This document shows, piece after piece, positions 7,139 through 15,400 of a stretch of 27,502 bases of DNA. The notes under the pieces were generated by a model that saw nothing but the letters and a program-made list of their open reading frames with translations, was not told where the DNA came from and did not search any database. Source of the stretch: SG8-30 sp037443885 (lineage in GTDB: Bacteria; Pseudomonadota; Gammaproteobacteria; Steroidobacterales; Steroidobacteraceae). The stretch is from the NCBI GenBank assembly GCA_037443885.1, contig JBBINN010000013.1, positions 1-27,502 on the forward strand. Direction: 5' to 3'. Position numbers and translations under genes: made by a program. How positions within the stretch are numbered: the stretch's first letter is position 1; each line of letters starts with the position of its first letter.

Positions 7139-7990
7139 TCAGCCTAGACGGCCCTGCTGGTAGTCGCGGATAGCCTGCTCGATCTCGGCGCGGGTGTTCA
7201 TGACGAAGGGGCCGTACTGCACCACGGGCTCGCGGATGGGCCGGGCGGCCAGCACCAGCAGGCGTGCGCCATCCGGGCCAGCGGCGACCTGCACGTCCTC
7301 GCCGTCGGACAGCAGGCCGGCGGCCCGGTGGGGCAGGGCCCCGCCGTCGGCGCCGATCCGGGCTGAACCCTCGTAGAGGTACAAGAACGCGGCGTGGCCG
7401 GCCGTCAGCGGCACGGTGAAGGCCGTGCCGGGTACGAGGTGCAGGTCCAGGAACAGCGGCTCCGTGGCGCCTGCCGGGGCCGGGCCGGCGACCGGCGTGC
7501 CGCCCATCTCGATCGTGCCGGCGATGACCTTCACGCGCACGCCCTGTGCCGGCTCCGCGACCGGGATCTCCCCGGCCGGGATGTCGCGATACGCCGCCGG
7601 GTTCATCTTGTGGCTCGCCGGCAGGTTGAGCCAGAGCTGGAAGCCGCGCATCCGGCCCTCGGTCTGCTGCGGCATCTCCGAGTGGATGATGCCCCTCGCG
7701 GCCGTCATCCACTGCACGTCGCCGGGGCCCAGGGCGCCGCGGTTGCCGCGGCTGTCCTCGTGCCGCATGCGCCCGTCGAGCATGTAGGTGACGGTCTCGA
7801 AGCCCCGGTGCGGGTGGGCCGGGAAGCCGGCGAGGTAGTCGTCCGGGTTGTCCGAGAAGAACTCGTCGAGCATCAGGAAGGGGTCGTGACGCAGGTGATC
7901 GGCGCTGCCGAGGCTGCGGCGCAGCTTGACGCCGGCGCCGTCGGAGGCCGGCACCGACTCGATCACCGCGGCGAGGCAGCGGCCGGGCAC
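7139..7990 (-). CDS. Pirin family protein
   Basis: A 283-residue bicupin protein of the pirin family; characterised bacterial members act as quercetin 2,3-dioxygenases or redox-linked regulators. The N-terminal cupin carries all four expected metal ligands: His59 and His61 in HPHRGFET, His103 and Glu105 in GIIHSEMPQ. The C-terminal cupin (about residues 165-260, LDLHLVPGTAFTVPL and LLVLAARPIREPVVQYGPFVMNT) is typical. The start is GTG 7990, 4 nt after the nnrU stop, so the two form one operon. The substrate cannot be read from sequence. The gene ends 133 bp before the inverted repeat; the N run falls in this gap. Confidence 0.93.
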   Translation of the reverse strand: MPGRCLAAVIESVPASDGAGVKLRRSLGSADHLRHDPFLMLDEFFSDNPDDYLAGFPAHPHRGFETVTYMLDGRMRHEDSRGNRGALGPGDVQWMTAARGIIHSEMPQQTEGRMRGFQLWLNLPASHKMNPAAYRDIPAGEIPVAEPAQGVRVKVIAGTIEMGGTPVAGPAPAGATEPLFLDLHLVPGTAFTVPLTAGHAAFLYLYEGSARIGADGGALPHRAAGLLSDGEDVQVAAGPDGARLLVLAARPIREPVVQYGPFVMNTRAEIEQAIRDYQQGRLG

Positions 7991-7994
7991 CTGC

Positions 7995-8576
7995 CTACAT
8001 CCCCACGGCGAACGGCGGCACGCCGATCAGGCGGACGTGCAGCCACATGGTGAACACGACATACAGCGCCAGCCCGCCCACGACCGCGATCGCGTCGTTG
8101 AGCTTGCCCGCCGGCAGGGCCGGATTGGGCCGCGGCGTGCGGTGCTTGAGCGAGATGCGGTCGGCGACCGCCCAGGCGAGGAAGGCGCCGAAGAGCAACA
8201 GGTCGTGCAGCATCCCGTTGGCGATCAGGTGGGCCACCGCCCAGAGCTTGGTCGCCGTGAGCATCGGATGCTTCGTGACCGTCTTGATCCGCCCTGGCAG
8301 GTAGGCCGCCAGCAGCAGCACGAACGCCGGCAGCATCAGCAGGGAGGCCAGGTGACGGGTCCACACCGGGGGCGAGTACACGACGACCGGGTCCAGCCGG
8401 GCCTCCGCGTAGCCGTTGACGATCAGCACGAAGCCCACGATGGACCCCAGGCTGTAGGCGACCTGCCAGCCGATGCGGCCGAGGCTCAGGGCCATGCGGT
8501 TGCGCCAGTTCGGCGCGACGATCGACACGGAGTGGGCGCCGAGGAAGATCAAGAGGCCCACGATCAGGGTACCCAT
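7995..8576 (-). CDS. NnrU family membrane protein
   Basis: A 193-residue inner-membrane protein of the NnrU family, named for a gene in a denitrification regulon of Rhodobacter and related to isoprenylcysteine methyltransferase/MAPEG-like folds. Five or so hydrophobic segments are visible. Family signatures include the N-terminal FLGAHSVSI and the central GRIKTVTKHPMLTATKLWAVAHLIANG. ATG 8576 is preferred over the TTG at 8591 because GGGAG stands 8 nt before it. The function is unresolved, and no nitrite or nitric oxide reductase lies in the window. It shares a 113-bp divergent region with rluF and leads into the pirin gene. Confidence 0.88.
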   Translation of the reverse strand: MGTLIVGLLIFLGAHSVSIVAPNWRNRMALSLGRIGWQVAYSLGSIVGFVLIVNGYAEARLDPVVVYSPPVWTRHLASLLMLPAFVLLLAAYLPGRIKTVTKHPMLTATKLWAVAHLIANGMLHDLLLFGAFLAWAVADRISLKHRTPRPNPALPAGKLNDAIAVVGGLALYVVFTMWLHVRLIGVPPFAVGM

Positions 8577-8603
8577 GCTGGTTGCTCCCAAAGAGGTGGC
8601 CGA

Positions 8604-8610
8604 TACTATA
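8604..8610. promoter_or_regulatory. Symmetric -10 between nnrU and rluF
   Basis: The ATACTATAC element reads TACTAT on the plus strand (8604-8609) and TATAGT on the minus strand (8610-8605). A TTGCTC 16 bp upstream could be a plus -35. It may serve as one shared bidirectional core promoter for rluF and nnrU; no good minus -35 is seen. Confidence 0.4.
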
Positions 8611-8689
8611 CGGACCCGCGACGCTGGACGCTCGGTCGACCGGGGCGCGCCACGGCGCTCAGCGCCGCTTCCGTGGTCCTGGGAACCGA

Positions 8690-9385
8690 ATGAGGCTCAA
8701 CAAGTTCATCAGCGAAACCGGCGTGTGCTCGCGGCGCGAGGCGGACGCCTGGATTGCCGCCGGGCGCGTCAGCGTCAACGGGGTGCCGGCGACGCTCGGC
8801 ACGCAGGTGGGCGAGGGCGACGAGGTGCGCGTCGACGGCCGGCCCATCGGCGCGCCAAGCCGGCACGTCTACCTCGCGCTCAACAAGCCGGTGGGCATCA
8901 CCTGCACCACCGAGCGCCACGTGCCGGGCAACATCGTGGACTTCGTCGGCCACCGCGAGCGCATCTTCCCCGTGGGGCGGCTCGACAAGGACTCCGAGGG
9001 CCTGATCCTGCTCACCAACAACGGCGACATCGTCAACGAGATCCTGCGCTCGGAAAACGAGCACGAGAAGGAGTACGTGGTGACGATCGACCGGCCGGTG
9101 ACGGACGAGTTCCTCGCCGGCATGGCCGCCGGGGTGCCGATCCTGGGCACGGTCACCAAGCCCTGCCGCACGGCACGCGTATCGAAGAATACGTTCCGTA
9201 TCGTGCTCACGCAGGGGCTCAACCGCCAGATCCGGCGCATGTGCGAGCAGTTCGGCTGCAGGGTGCGCCGCCTGCAGCGCGTGCGGGTCATCAGCATCAC
9301 CCTGGACGGCCTTGCTCCGGGGCGGTGGCGCAACCTGACGCGGGCAGAACTCGCGGGTCTGCTGCCGGGCCGGCAGGACTGGTAG
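8690..9385 (+). CDS. rluF: 23S rRNA pseudouridine synthase RluF
   Basis: A 231-residue pseudouridine synthase that in E. coli modifies U2604 of 23S rRNA. The N-terminal S4 RNA-binding domain (MRLNKFISETGVCSRREAD, residues 1-50) is followed by the catalytic domain with GRLDKDSEGL, where Asp99 is the nucleophile. The segments NIVDFVGH, EHEKEYVVTIDRPVTDEF, AGVPILGTVTK and QGLNRQIRRMCEQFG match RluF more closely than RluB/RluE/RsuA. It lacks the extra C-terminal tail of the E. coli protein. ATG 8690 is the family start; the frame opens earlier at 8582 without a match. It is divergent from nnrU and converges on the YeiH gene with a 33-bp gap. Confidence 0.93.
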   Translation: MRLNKFISETGVCSRREADAWIAAGRVSVNGVPATLGTQVGEGDEVRVDGRPIGAPSRHVYLALNKPVGITCTTERHVPGNIVDFVGHRERIFPVGRLDKDSEGLILLTNNGDIVNEILRSENEHEKEYVVTIDRPVTDEFLAGMAAGVPILGTVTKPCRTARVSKNTFRIVLTQGLNRQIRRMCEQFGCRVRRLQRVRVISITLDGLAPGRWRNLTRAELAGLLPGRQDW

Positions 9386-9418
9386 TGCCGGTGCGGGCTC
9401 GCTCGCGATCGCGGCGGA

Positions 9419-10474
9419 TCAGTAGAGCAGCATGATCAGCAGCACGCTCGCGGCGCCCACTACCAGCGCCGAGAACAGGCCGAGAACGAGCGGCTTCAGG
9501 CCGATGCTCCGCAAGCCGGCGATGCTGGTACCAAGGCCGACCGCGGCCATGGCCACGGCGAGGCAATACTCCGCAGTGGTCTTCACGTAACCGACGGCAG
9601 CCTGCCACTGCGCGGGGTCCAGCAGCCCGAAAGGCCGGTCTCCCACGTCGCCCCAGGTGCGCAGTCCGCTCATTGCGGCAAAGCCGAGCACGAACAGCGG
9701 CACCATCGTGTACCACGGCGGGGGTTTCGCGCCCGCGTCGTTCGTGCGGCGGTGGAAGAGGATGGCCATCACCGGGATGACCACCAGCATGCCGAGATTG
9801 CGCACGAGCTTCGTCACGGTCGCAACGTCGAGTGCGCGCGGGTCCGAAAAATTCTGCTGGTAGACGAGACCGGCGCCGGCCACCTGCGCCGTCTCGTGCA
9901 CGGCGGTGCCGAGAAACAGGCCGGCGCTGAACGTATCCGCCGCGAACAGCCAGTGCGCGGCGAACGGGTAGGCGAGCATTGCCGCCACGCCGAACAGCGT
10001 GATGCAGGCGATCGCGTAGCTGACTTCCTCCTGCCGTGCCCGGATGATCGGCGCAGTGGCGACTATGGCGGTCGCGCCGCAGATGCTGGTGCCCACCGCG
10101 ATCAGGCTGCCGAGCCGCTCCGTTAGGCCAAGGCGTCGGCTCAGATACGTGACGAGGACAAGCGCCGAGACCACCGTGCCGATGATCACCGGCAGGCTCT
10201 TCAACCCGATCGCGCCGGCTTCGACGAGGCTAAGCCGGATGCCGAGGAGGACGATCCCGAGGCGCAGCACCCCTTTCAGCGCGAACTGGATGCCTGGCTG
10301 TACTGACCCGGGCAGCCGCAGCAGGTTGCCGACCAGTATGCCGAGCACGATCGCGAGCATGATGCCGCTGACGGCGCCCTTCTGCAGCCCGAGAGCCGCG
10401 GCGAGGGCGTCGGCCACGAGCTTGCCCGACACCGCCAGGACGAGTGCGAGGAGGAGGCCCGGCAGCTGCTTCAA
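9419..10474 (-). CDS. YeiH family putative sulfate exporter (UPF0324)
   Basis: A 351-residue protein of about ten membrane helices matching the YeiH/UPF0324 family. Diagnostic segments are FALKGVLRLGIVLLGIRLSL, LIAVGTSICGATAIVATAPIIRA, GTAVHETAQVAGAG and the C-terminal VAMAAVGLGTSIAGLRSIGLKPLVLGL. The family is annotated as putative sulfate or organosulfur transporters on weak evidence, so the substrate is uncertain. The start appears to be TTG 10474; no ATG or GTG upstream fits, and a later start would cut the first helix. The cyclase-fusion gene ends 34 bp upstream, so co-transcription is likely. Confidence 0.9.
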   Translation of the reverse strand: MKQLPGLLLALVLAVSGKLVADALAAALGLQKGAVSGIMLAIVLGILVGNLLRLPGSVQPGIQFALKGVLRLGIVLLGIRLSLVEAGAIGLKSLPVIIGTVVSALVLVTYLSRRLGLTERLGSLIAVGTSICGATAIVATAPIIRARQEEVSYAIACITLFGVAAMLAYPFAAHWLFAADTFSAGLFLGTAVHETAQVAGAGLVYQQNFSDPRALDVATVTKLVRNLGMLVVIPVMAILFHRRTNDAGAKPPPWYTMVPLFVLGFAAMSGLRTWGDVGDRPFGLLDPAQWQAAVGYVKTTAEYCLAVAMAAVGLGTSIAGLRSIGLKPLVLGLFSALVVGAASVLLIMLLY

Positions 10475-10508
10475 GGGTCGTTCGGGCCTCGACGGTTGTT
10501 GAGGTTCT

Positions 10509-11546
10509 TCAGAAAGCCGGCCGCAGGTCGAGCCGCTCGTCGGCCGGGATGCAGAAGATGTCCACCGGCGAGCTGCGCCCGCGCAGCTGCAGCGCGGGCA
10601 GCTGGAGGATGGACAGCGCGAGCCGCTGGCCGTCGAGGGCGCGCTCGACGCTGGCCGAGAACAGCGCCTCGCCGGCGCGGGCGCGCTGGCTCAGGCGCGA
10701 GGCGACGTTCACCGTGTCGCCGATGAGCGTGTAGCTGTGGTGGCGCGGCGAGCCGACCTGGCCCACGACCACCTCGCCGGCATTGATGCCGATGCCGAGG
10801 CCGGTCTCGACGCCGAGGCGGCGGCGCCAGGCATCCGCCAGGCCGTCGAAGCGCTGCAGCATCTCGCGCGCGCAGCTCACCGCGAGGCGCTCGGCGTCGG
10901 GCCGCTCGGCTGGCACGCCGAAGCCGGCCATCAGGCCATCGCCGGCGAGGTGGAAGACCTCGCCCTCGTGGCGGGCCGTGATGTCGGTGAGCAGCTCGAA
11001 GTACTCGTTCAGCAGGTCGGCGACGGCGTCGGGCGCCAGTCGCTCGGAGACCGTGGTGAACCCGCGCATGTCGGCGAACATCACGGCGACCCGCACGCGC
11101 AGGTAGCCTGCGGCTTCCGGCTGCCGGACCCGGGACGAGCAGCGGCACGCGGACGCGGCGTGCAGCTCGATGAGGTTGCCCGCGGGGTCGCGCAGGAAGA
11201 TCTGCTCCGAGCCCGGCCCGTTGCGTCCCGCGAGCACGCCATAAGGCACGCCGTGACGCTCCAGTTCTGCCTGCGCCGCGGCTACGTCCGGCACTGCGAG
11301 CGCTACGTGGGGCTCGGAGGGATCGAGCCCGCCGCCGAGGTCGGCGAGCCGGCCCTCGGCGCCGATGAGGTGCAGCTGGGCGTGTTCGCCCGCGTCGAGC
11401 CAGCGGCCCGGCACGCCGGGTACGTCGGGCCGGCCGGGGTCTGCCTGCAGCCCGAGGACATCGGCATAGAAGCGCGCCACCGCCTCGGTGGCCGCGGGCG
11501 CGACGCGCACGCCGCAGTGGTGCAGCCCCACGACCTTGATCGTCAT
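10509..11546 (-). CDS. VOC (glyoxalase-fold) domain fused to class III nucleotide cyclase
   Basis: A 345-residue two-domain cytosolic protein. Residues 4-129 form a vicinal-oxygen-chelate/glyoxalase domain with candidate metal ligands His9 or His10, His59, His80 and Glu127 (NLIELH), plus the family's FLRDPAGN turn. A 20-residue linker leads to a class III adenylate/guanylate cyclase domain (150-335). There the metal-binding aspartates Asp159 (FADMRGFTT) and Asp203 (GDGLMAGFG), Asp277 (LIGDTVN) and the transition-state pair Asn280/Arg284 (NVASR) are all present. The Lys that usually reads adenine, four residues before Asp203, is His199, so ATP specificity is uncertain. The frame is continuous with no stop or shift. 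The start Met 11546 begins the VOC fold exactly and lies 11 nt after the M3 peptidase stop. A VOC sensor controlling a cyclase is inferred. Confidence 0.88.
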   Translation of the reverse strand: MTIKVVGLHHCGVRVAPAATEAVARFYADVLGLQADPGRPDVPGVPGRWLDAGEHAQLHLIGAEGRLADLGGGLDPSEPHVALAVPDVAAAQAELERHGVPYGVLAGRNGPGSEQIFLRDPAGNLIELHAASACRCSSRVRQPEAAGYLRVRVAVMFADMRGFTTVSERLAPDAVADLLNEYFELLTDITARHEGEVFHLAGDGLMAGFGVPAERPDAERLAVSCAREMLQRFDGLADAWRRRLGVETGLGIGINAGEVVVGQVGSPRHHSYTLIGDTVNVASRLSQRARAGEALFSASVERALDGQRLALSILQLPALQLRGRSSPVDIFCIPADERLDLRPAF

Positions 11547-11557
11547 GGGCCGGCAGC

Positions 11558-13741
11558 TTAGCGCAGGTTGGCGGCGTCCGCCTCGGCAGCCGGCGCCGGC
11601 GCCGGGAAGCCGCGCTTGCGCATGAGTGCGCCGATGTCCGGGTCCCGTCCGCGGAAGGTCCGGTACGCGACGGCGGGATCCACCGAGTTGCCTGCGGACA
11701 AAACGTGGGTGTGCAGGCGCCCGGCGACCTCCGTGTCGAACGGGTTGCCTGCCTCGACGAAGGCCTCCCAGGCGTCGGCGCTCAGGGTATCCGCCCACAG
11801 GTAGCTGTAGTAGCCGGCGGAGTAGGAGTCGCTCGAGTACACGTGCAGGAATTGCGTCGGGCGGTGGCGCAGCACGATCTCGCGCGGCATGCCGAGTTGC
11901 TCGATCAGCTGCCGCTCGAAACGCTGCGGGTCCAGCCCGGCCGGGTCCGCGACGTGGATCTTCATGTCGTACAGCGCGCCCGACAGGTACTCTACCGTCG
12001 CGAAACCCTGGTTGAAGGTGAGACTCGCGCGGATGCGCTCGATGATTTCCTCGTTCAAGGGCGCGCCCGTCTCGTAGTGGCGGGCGTAGCGGTCGAGCAG
12101 GTCGCGCGTCGGCAGCCAATGCTCCATCAGCTGCGAAGGCAGCTCGACGTAGTCGCGCACGACGTTCGTCCCCGACAGCGAGCGGTAGGTGACGTCCGAC
12201 AGCAGCCCGTGCAGGCCGTGGCCGAACTCGTGGAACAGTGTCGTCGCATCGTCCCAGCTGAGCAGCACGGGCTCTCCCGGCTTCCCGCGGATGAGGTTCA
12301 GGTTGTTCGAGACGATCGGCGTCACCGTGCCGTCGAGCCGGTGCTGCGACCGGTACTGGCTCATCCAGGCGCCCGAGCGCTTGCCCTCGCGGGCGTAGGG
12401 GTCGAAGTAGAACAGGCCGACGTGCCGCCCGTCCTGGTCCGTGACCTCGTAGATCGTGACGTCGGGGTGGAACACCGGCACGCTGCCGGCAGCCAGCTCG
12501 CGGAACTGCAGTCCGAAGAGCCGGCCGGCAGCTTCGAACATCCCTGCCTGCAGCTTGGCGAGCTGCAGATACGGGCGCACCAGCGACTGGTCGAGGTCGA
12601 AGCGCTCGGCCCGCACCTTCTCCGCATAGTAGCGGTAGTCCCAGGGCTCGATCGTGATGCCGGCGCCCTCGGCATCCGCGAGCTTCTGCATGTCGGCCAC
12701 TTCCTCGCGCACCCGCGCGACGGCCGGCGCCCACACGGCCTCCATCAGGGCCATGGCGCGCTCGGGCGTGGCGGCCATGGTGTCCTCGAGCCGCCAGTGC
12801 GCGTGGGTCGGGTAGCCGAGCAGCGCGGCACGGCGGGCGCGCAGCTTCAGGATCTCGCCGATGATGGCGTTGTTGTCGGTTGCGTCACCGTTGTCGCCGC
12901 GGCTGATGAACACACTCCAGACCTTCTCGCGCAGGTCCCGGCGGGAGGAGTACGTGAGGAACGGCTCCACGCTCGAGCGCGTGTTGAGGATCACCCAGCG
13001 GTCCTCGTGGCCCTTGCCGCGCGCCGCCTCGGCGGCGGCCGAGCGCAGGGCCTCGGACAGGCCCGCGAGATCCTCTTCCTTCTCGATCAGCGTGTAGCGT
13101 GTGTTTTCGTCGGCCAGCACGTTCTGGCCGAAGCGCGTGAACAGCCCCGCGAGCTCCTGGTTGATCGCGGCGACCTCCTGCTTCTGGGCCGCGCCGAGCT
13201 TCGCTCCCGCCCGCACGAAGTCGCGGTAGCGCCGCCAGGCGAGGCGCTGCTGCTCCGGCGTCAACGACGCTTTCTCCTCCGATTCGTACACGGCCTCGAT
13301 GCGGAGGAACAGGGCCTCGTTCTGGACGATCCGGTCGGAGAAGGCCGCGAGCCTCGGGGCCATCTCGCGCTCGAGCGCCTGGAACTCGGGCGTGCTCAGG
13401 TTGCCGCTGTGCACCCCGTAGAGCGTGAGCACGCGCTGGTAGGCGCTGCCGGCGCGCTCCATCGCGGCGATCGTGTTGTCGAAGGTGGCCGGCTCGGGGT
13501 TCGACGTGATGGCGTCGATTTCCGCGAGGTAGGCCTGCATGGCCGCCTCGATGGCCGGGCCCAGGCGCCCGACGGTGACCTGATCCCAGGGCGGCACGCC
13601 GCCGAAGGGTCCGCTCCAGGGGGCGAGCAGCGGGTCGGGTGTGGCCGTATCGTTCATGGCGGCTCCGGGGGGCTGGGCTGCGGTCGCGGGGATGGCAATG
13701 GCCGTGGCGCACAACAGCGCCGCCAGGGGGCGGTTGCTCAT
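11558..13741 (-). CDS. dcp: M3 family peptidyl-dipeptidase (Dcp-like)
   Basis: A 727-residue zinc metallopeptidase of family M3, probably a peptidyl-dipeptidase that removes C-terminal dipeptides in the periplasm. An N-terminal signal peptide (LAALLCATAIAIPATAAQ) is followed by the long helical M3 domain and the zinc motif HEFGH (about 504-508). The third ligand region (NVVRDYVELPSQLMEHW) and the C-terminal substrate loop with HVYSSDSYSAGYYSYLWAD are typical of Dcp. The length is close to that of Dcp/oligopeptidase A, and the signal peptide favours the exported type. ATG 13741 is chosen over GTG 13750 because AGGAG lies 8 nt before it. It heads a likely operon with the VOC-cyclase and YeiH genes. 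Confidence 0.92.
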   Translation of the reverse strand: MSNRPLAALLCATAIAIPATAAQPPGAAMNDTATPDPLLAPWSGPFGGVPPWDQVTVGRLGPAIEAAMQAYLAEIDAITSNPEPATFDNTIAAMERAGSAYQRVLTLYGVHSGNLSTPEFQALEREMAPRLAAFSDRIVQNEALFLRIEAVYESEEKASLTPEQQRLAWRRYRDFVRAGAKLGAAQKQEVAAINQELAGLFTRFGQNVLADENTRYTLIEKEEDLAGLSEALRSAAAEAARGKGHEDRWVILNTRSSVEPFLTYSSRRDLREKVWSVFISRGDNGDATDNNAIIGEILKLRARRAALLGYPTHAHWRLEDTMAATPERAMALMEAVWAPAVARVREEVADMQKLADAEGAGITIEPWDYRYYAEKVRAERFDLDQSLVRPYLQLAKLQAGMFEAAGRLFGLQFRELAAGSVPVFHPDVTIYEVTDQDGRHVGLFYFDPYAREGKRSGAWMSQYRSQHRLDGTVTPIVSNNLNLIRGKPGEPVLLSWDDATTLFHEFGHGLHGLLSDVTYRSLSGTNVVRDYVELPSQLMEHWLPTRDLLDRYARHYETGAPLNEEIIERIRASLTFNQGFATVEYLSGALYDMKIHVADPAGLDPQRFERQLIEQLGMPREIVLRHRPTQFLHVYSSDSYSAGYYSYLWADTLSADAWEAFVEAGNPFDTEVAGRLHTHVLSAGNSVDPAVAYRTFRGRDPDIGALMRKRGFPAPAPAAEADAANLR

Positions 13742-13763
13742 GGCAGGCACTCCTGAAGGTCGA

Positions 13764-13809
13764 CGATCGCCGCGGGCGGACAGGCTGGCGGCGATCGCGG
13801 GCTATTTTA
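13764..13809 (-). promoter_or_regulatory. Promoter and leader inverted repeat of the M3 peptidase
   Basis: On the minus strand TAAAAT (13809-13804) is a good -10 in otherwise GC-only DNA. Just downstream a perfect 10-bp inverted repeat, CGATCGCCGC (13764-13773) with GCGGCGATCG (13788-13797), has a 14-nt loop. It would lie in the first part of the 5' leader and could be an operator or a leader hairpin. No convincing -35 is seen. Confidence 0.4.
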
Positions 13810-13857
13810 CCGACCGCGGCGGGGACGGGCGAGTCGCCGCCCGCCCCCGTCGGTCGT

Positions 13858-15312
13858 TCAGGTGCCGGGCGCCTCGTCCGCCGCGGCAGCCCGCGGGGGC
13901 GGCTGCTGCAGGCCCAGTTGCTGCAGGAGCGGAGAGTCGCTCTCTTCCTCCGCCACGATCTCGTGGCAGGTGCTGCAGCGGCGCCCGACGCGCGCGCCGT
14001 CCTCCGTGCGCATCTTGTTGGAGTGGCAGCGGAAGCAGCCTGGGGACTCCACGTGCCCGATCTGGTTCGGGTACAGGTTCCAGGTCACCTTCATGTGCGG
14101 GAAGTTGTTCCAGGTGTAGGCATCGCCGAGCGCGACTCCGGCCTGCTCGACCTCGGATGAGCCGGCGAGGTCCGGGTAGTTCTCGGCGTAGAACGCGCGC
14201 ACCGCCGCGGCGATGCCGGCGCGGGCCTCGTCGTGGGAGTCGTACGTCTTCTCGGTGAGGATCCGCAGGCCCTCGCGCCGGATGTAGGGCAGCCCGCGGG
14301 AAATCCGGCCTTCCTCGAGCGCGAGATCGACCTCGAACTGGGGGCTGCGGAAGGTGTGCGAGGCGCGGTTGTGGCAGTCCACGCAGTCCATCGTCCGCCA
14401 CTCGGCGTCGGCGGGTGCTTCCTCCTCGCCCTTGAACAGCCTGGTTTCGCCGGTATTGCGGTCGACGAACTGCACCTCGTACATGATCTCGCGCGTGGGG
14501 TCGGCGCGGTAGCGGACCTCGTGGTTAGGGTCCACGTGCCAGTGGATGCCGTGCGACTTGCCGCCGAGCTGGCCGCCGACCTTCACCATGAGCGCGGTCT
14601 TGACCTCCGTGTTCTGCTCGTCCTCCTGGAAGTGCGTGCGGACCTTGAGCCGGTCGCCGATGAACTTGGTCGGCCAGTGGCACTGCTCGCAGGTGCCGGT
14701 GGCCGGGCGCAGCGAGTGCACGGGCGTCGGGATCGGGCGCGGGTACAGGTCGAAGGCGACCGCGACGAGCTGCCACGCGCCGGAGATCTTGGCCTTCACG
14801 AACCACTCGGCGCCGGGGCCGATGTGGCAGCCGGCGCAGCCGACACGCATGTGGGGCGAGCGCTGGAAGGCAGTGTACTCGGGCTGCATGACCTTGTGGC
14901 AGGCCATGCCGCAGAACTCGTCCGAGTCCATGTAGTGCACGGCCTTGAAGGTGAGGCCCGCGGCGAGCGCCGTCACCGGCACGGCGAGTGCCACGAAGGT
15001 GATCAGCACGGCGCGCGTGCGCTCCTGGTTGAGGTCGAAGACCGGCAGGTGGCCGCTCTCCTTGCCTTCGGCGGTGAGCCTGGCGTCGCGCCGCTTGCGC
15101 CACCACATGCCAAGCGGAACGATGACGAGGCCCAGCACGAACGCCATGGGCAGCACGACGAAGGTCAGCACGCCGAGGTAGGCGCCGCCCTCGAAACCCG
15201 CTGACTGCATCACGAGCAGCGCCCCCATCAGCAGCAGGCTGAAGACGATCAGCAGCGTGCCGAGGAGGCTCACGATGTTGCCGGTGATGGCGGAGAAGAA
15301 GTGCTTGATCAT
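13858..15312 (-). CDS. NapC/NirT-type 6-heme cytochrome with three membrane segments (ImcH-like)
   Basis: A 484-residue membrane-anchored multiheme cytochrome c. Three helices (about 13-35, 46-70, 101-122) precede a periplasmic domain with six heme motifs: CGMACH (134-139, a CxxxCH variant), CAGCH (159), CEQCH (208), CVDCH (310), CFRCH (426) and CSTCH (446). The stretch around the first two hemes, with SPHMRVGCAGCHIGPGAEWFVKAKISGA, is the NapC/NirT quinol-oxidising signature. Three helices before a NapC-like head recall ImcH, an inner-membrane cytochrome of Geobacter needed for high-potential extracellular acceptors; ImcH as I recall has seven hemes. ATG 15312 is chosen because GAGGGG lies 5 nt before it; upstream in-frame ATGs lack a ribosome site. 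It probably oxidises quinol and passes electrons to periplasmic carriers. The Pro-rich C-terminus is not conserved. The partner CbcL-like cytochrome is 88 bp upstream. Confidence 0.9.
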   Translation of the reverse strand: MIKHFFSAITGNIVSLLGTLLIVFSLLLMGALLVMQSAGFEGGAYLGVLTFVVLPMAFVLGLVIVPLGMWWRKRRDARLTAEGKESGHLPVFDLNQERTRAVLITFVALAVPVTALAAGLTFKAVHYMDSDEFCGMACHKVMQPEYTAFQRSPHMRVGCAGCHIGPGAEWFVKAKISGAWQLVAVAFDLYPRPIPTPVHSLRPATGTCEQCHWPTKFIGDRLKVRTHFQEDEQNTEVKTALMVKVGGQLGGKSHGIHWHVDPNHEVRYRADPTREIMYEVQFVDRNTGETRLFKGEEEAPADAEWRTMDCVDCHNRASHTFRSPQFEVDLALEEGRISRGLPYIRREGLRILTEKTYDSHDEARAGIAAAVRAFYAENYPDLAGSSEVEQAGVALGDAYTWNNFPHMKVTWNLYPNQIGHVESPGCFRCHSNKMRTEDGARVGRRCSTCHEIVAEEESDSPLLQQLGLQQPPPRAAAADEAPGT

Positions 15313-15329
15313 CGATACCCCTCTCATGG

Positions 15330-15393
15330 CCAAGCTGCGGAGCCTGGCCCCGCGGCTTGGAAGGTCGAACCGAGCCGGCGATCCGTCGCCGGC
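15330..15393 (-). other. Two consecutive stem-loops between the cytochrome genes
   Basis: The first stem pairs CCAAGCTGCGG (15330-15340) with CCGCGGCTTGG (15350-15360), 11 bp with one G-U. The second pairs GCCGGCGA (15374-15381) with TCGCCGGC (15386-15393), perfect with a 4-nt loop. They fill most of the 88-bp gap. No T-tract follows, so they may set relative mRNA stability or partly terminate between the 11-heme and 6-heme genes. Confidence 0.5.
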
Positions 15394-15400
15394 CCGTGCT

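Noticed and set aside
5034..7163. Long plus-strand open frame opposite terC and yebC, running through the N run
   Set aside because: Arg/His/Asp-rich translation with no domain, antisense to two clear genes; typical of GC-rich third-position bias.
11547..12734. N-terminal extension of the VOC-cyclase frame into the M3 peptidase region
   Set aside because: The extension is an out-of-frame shadow of the peptidase gene; the VOC fold starts exactly at Met 11546.
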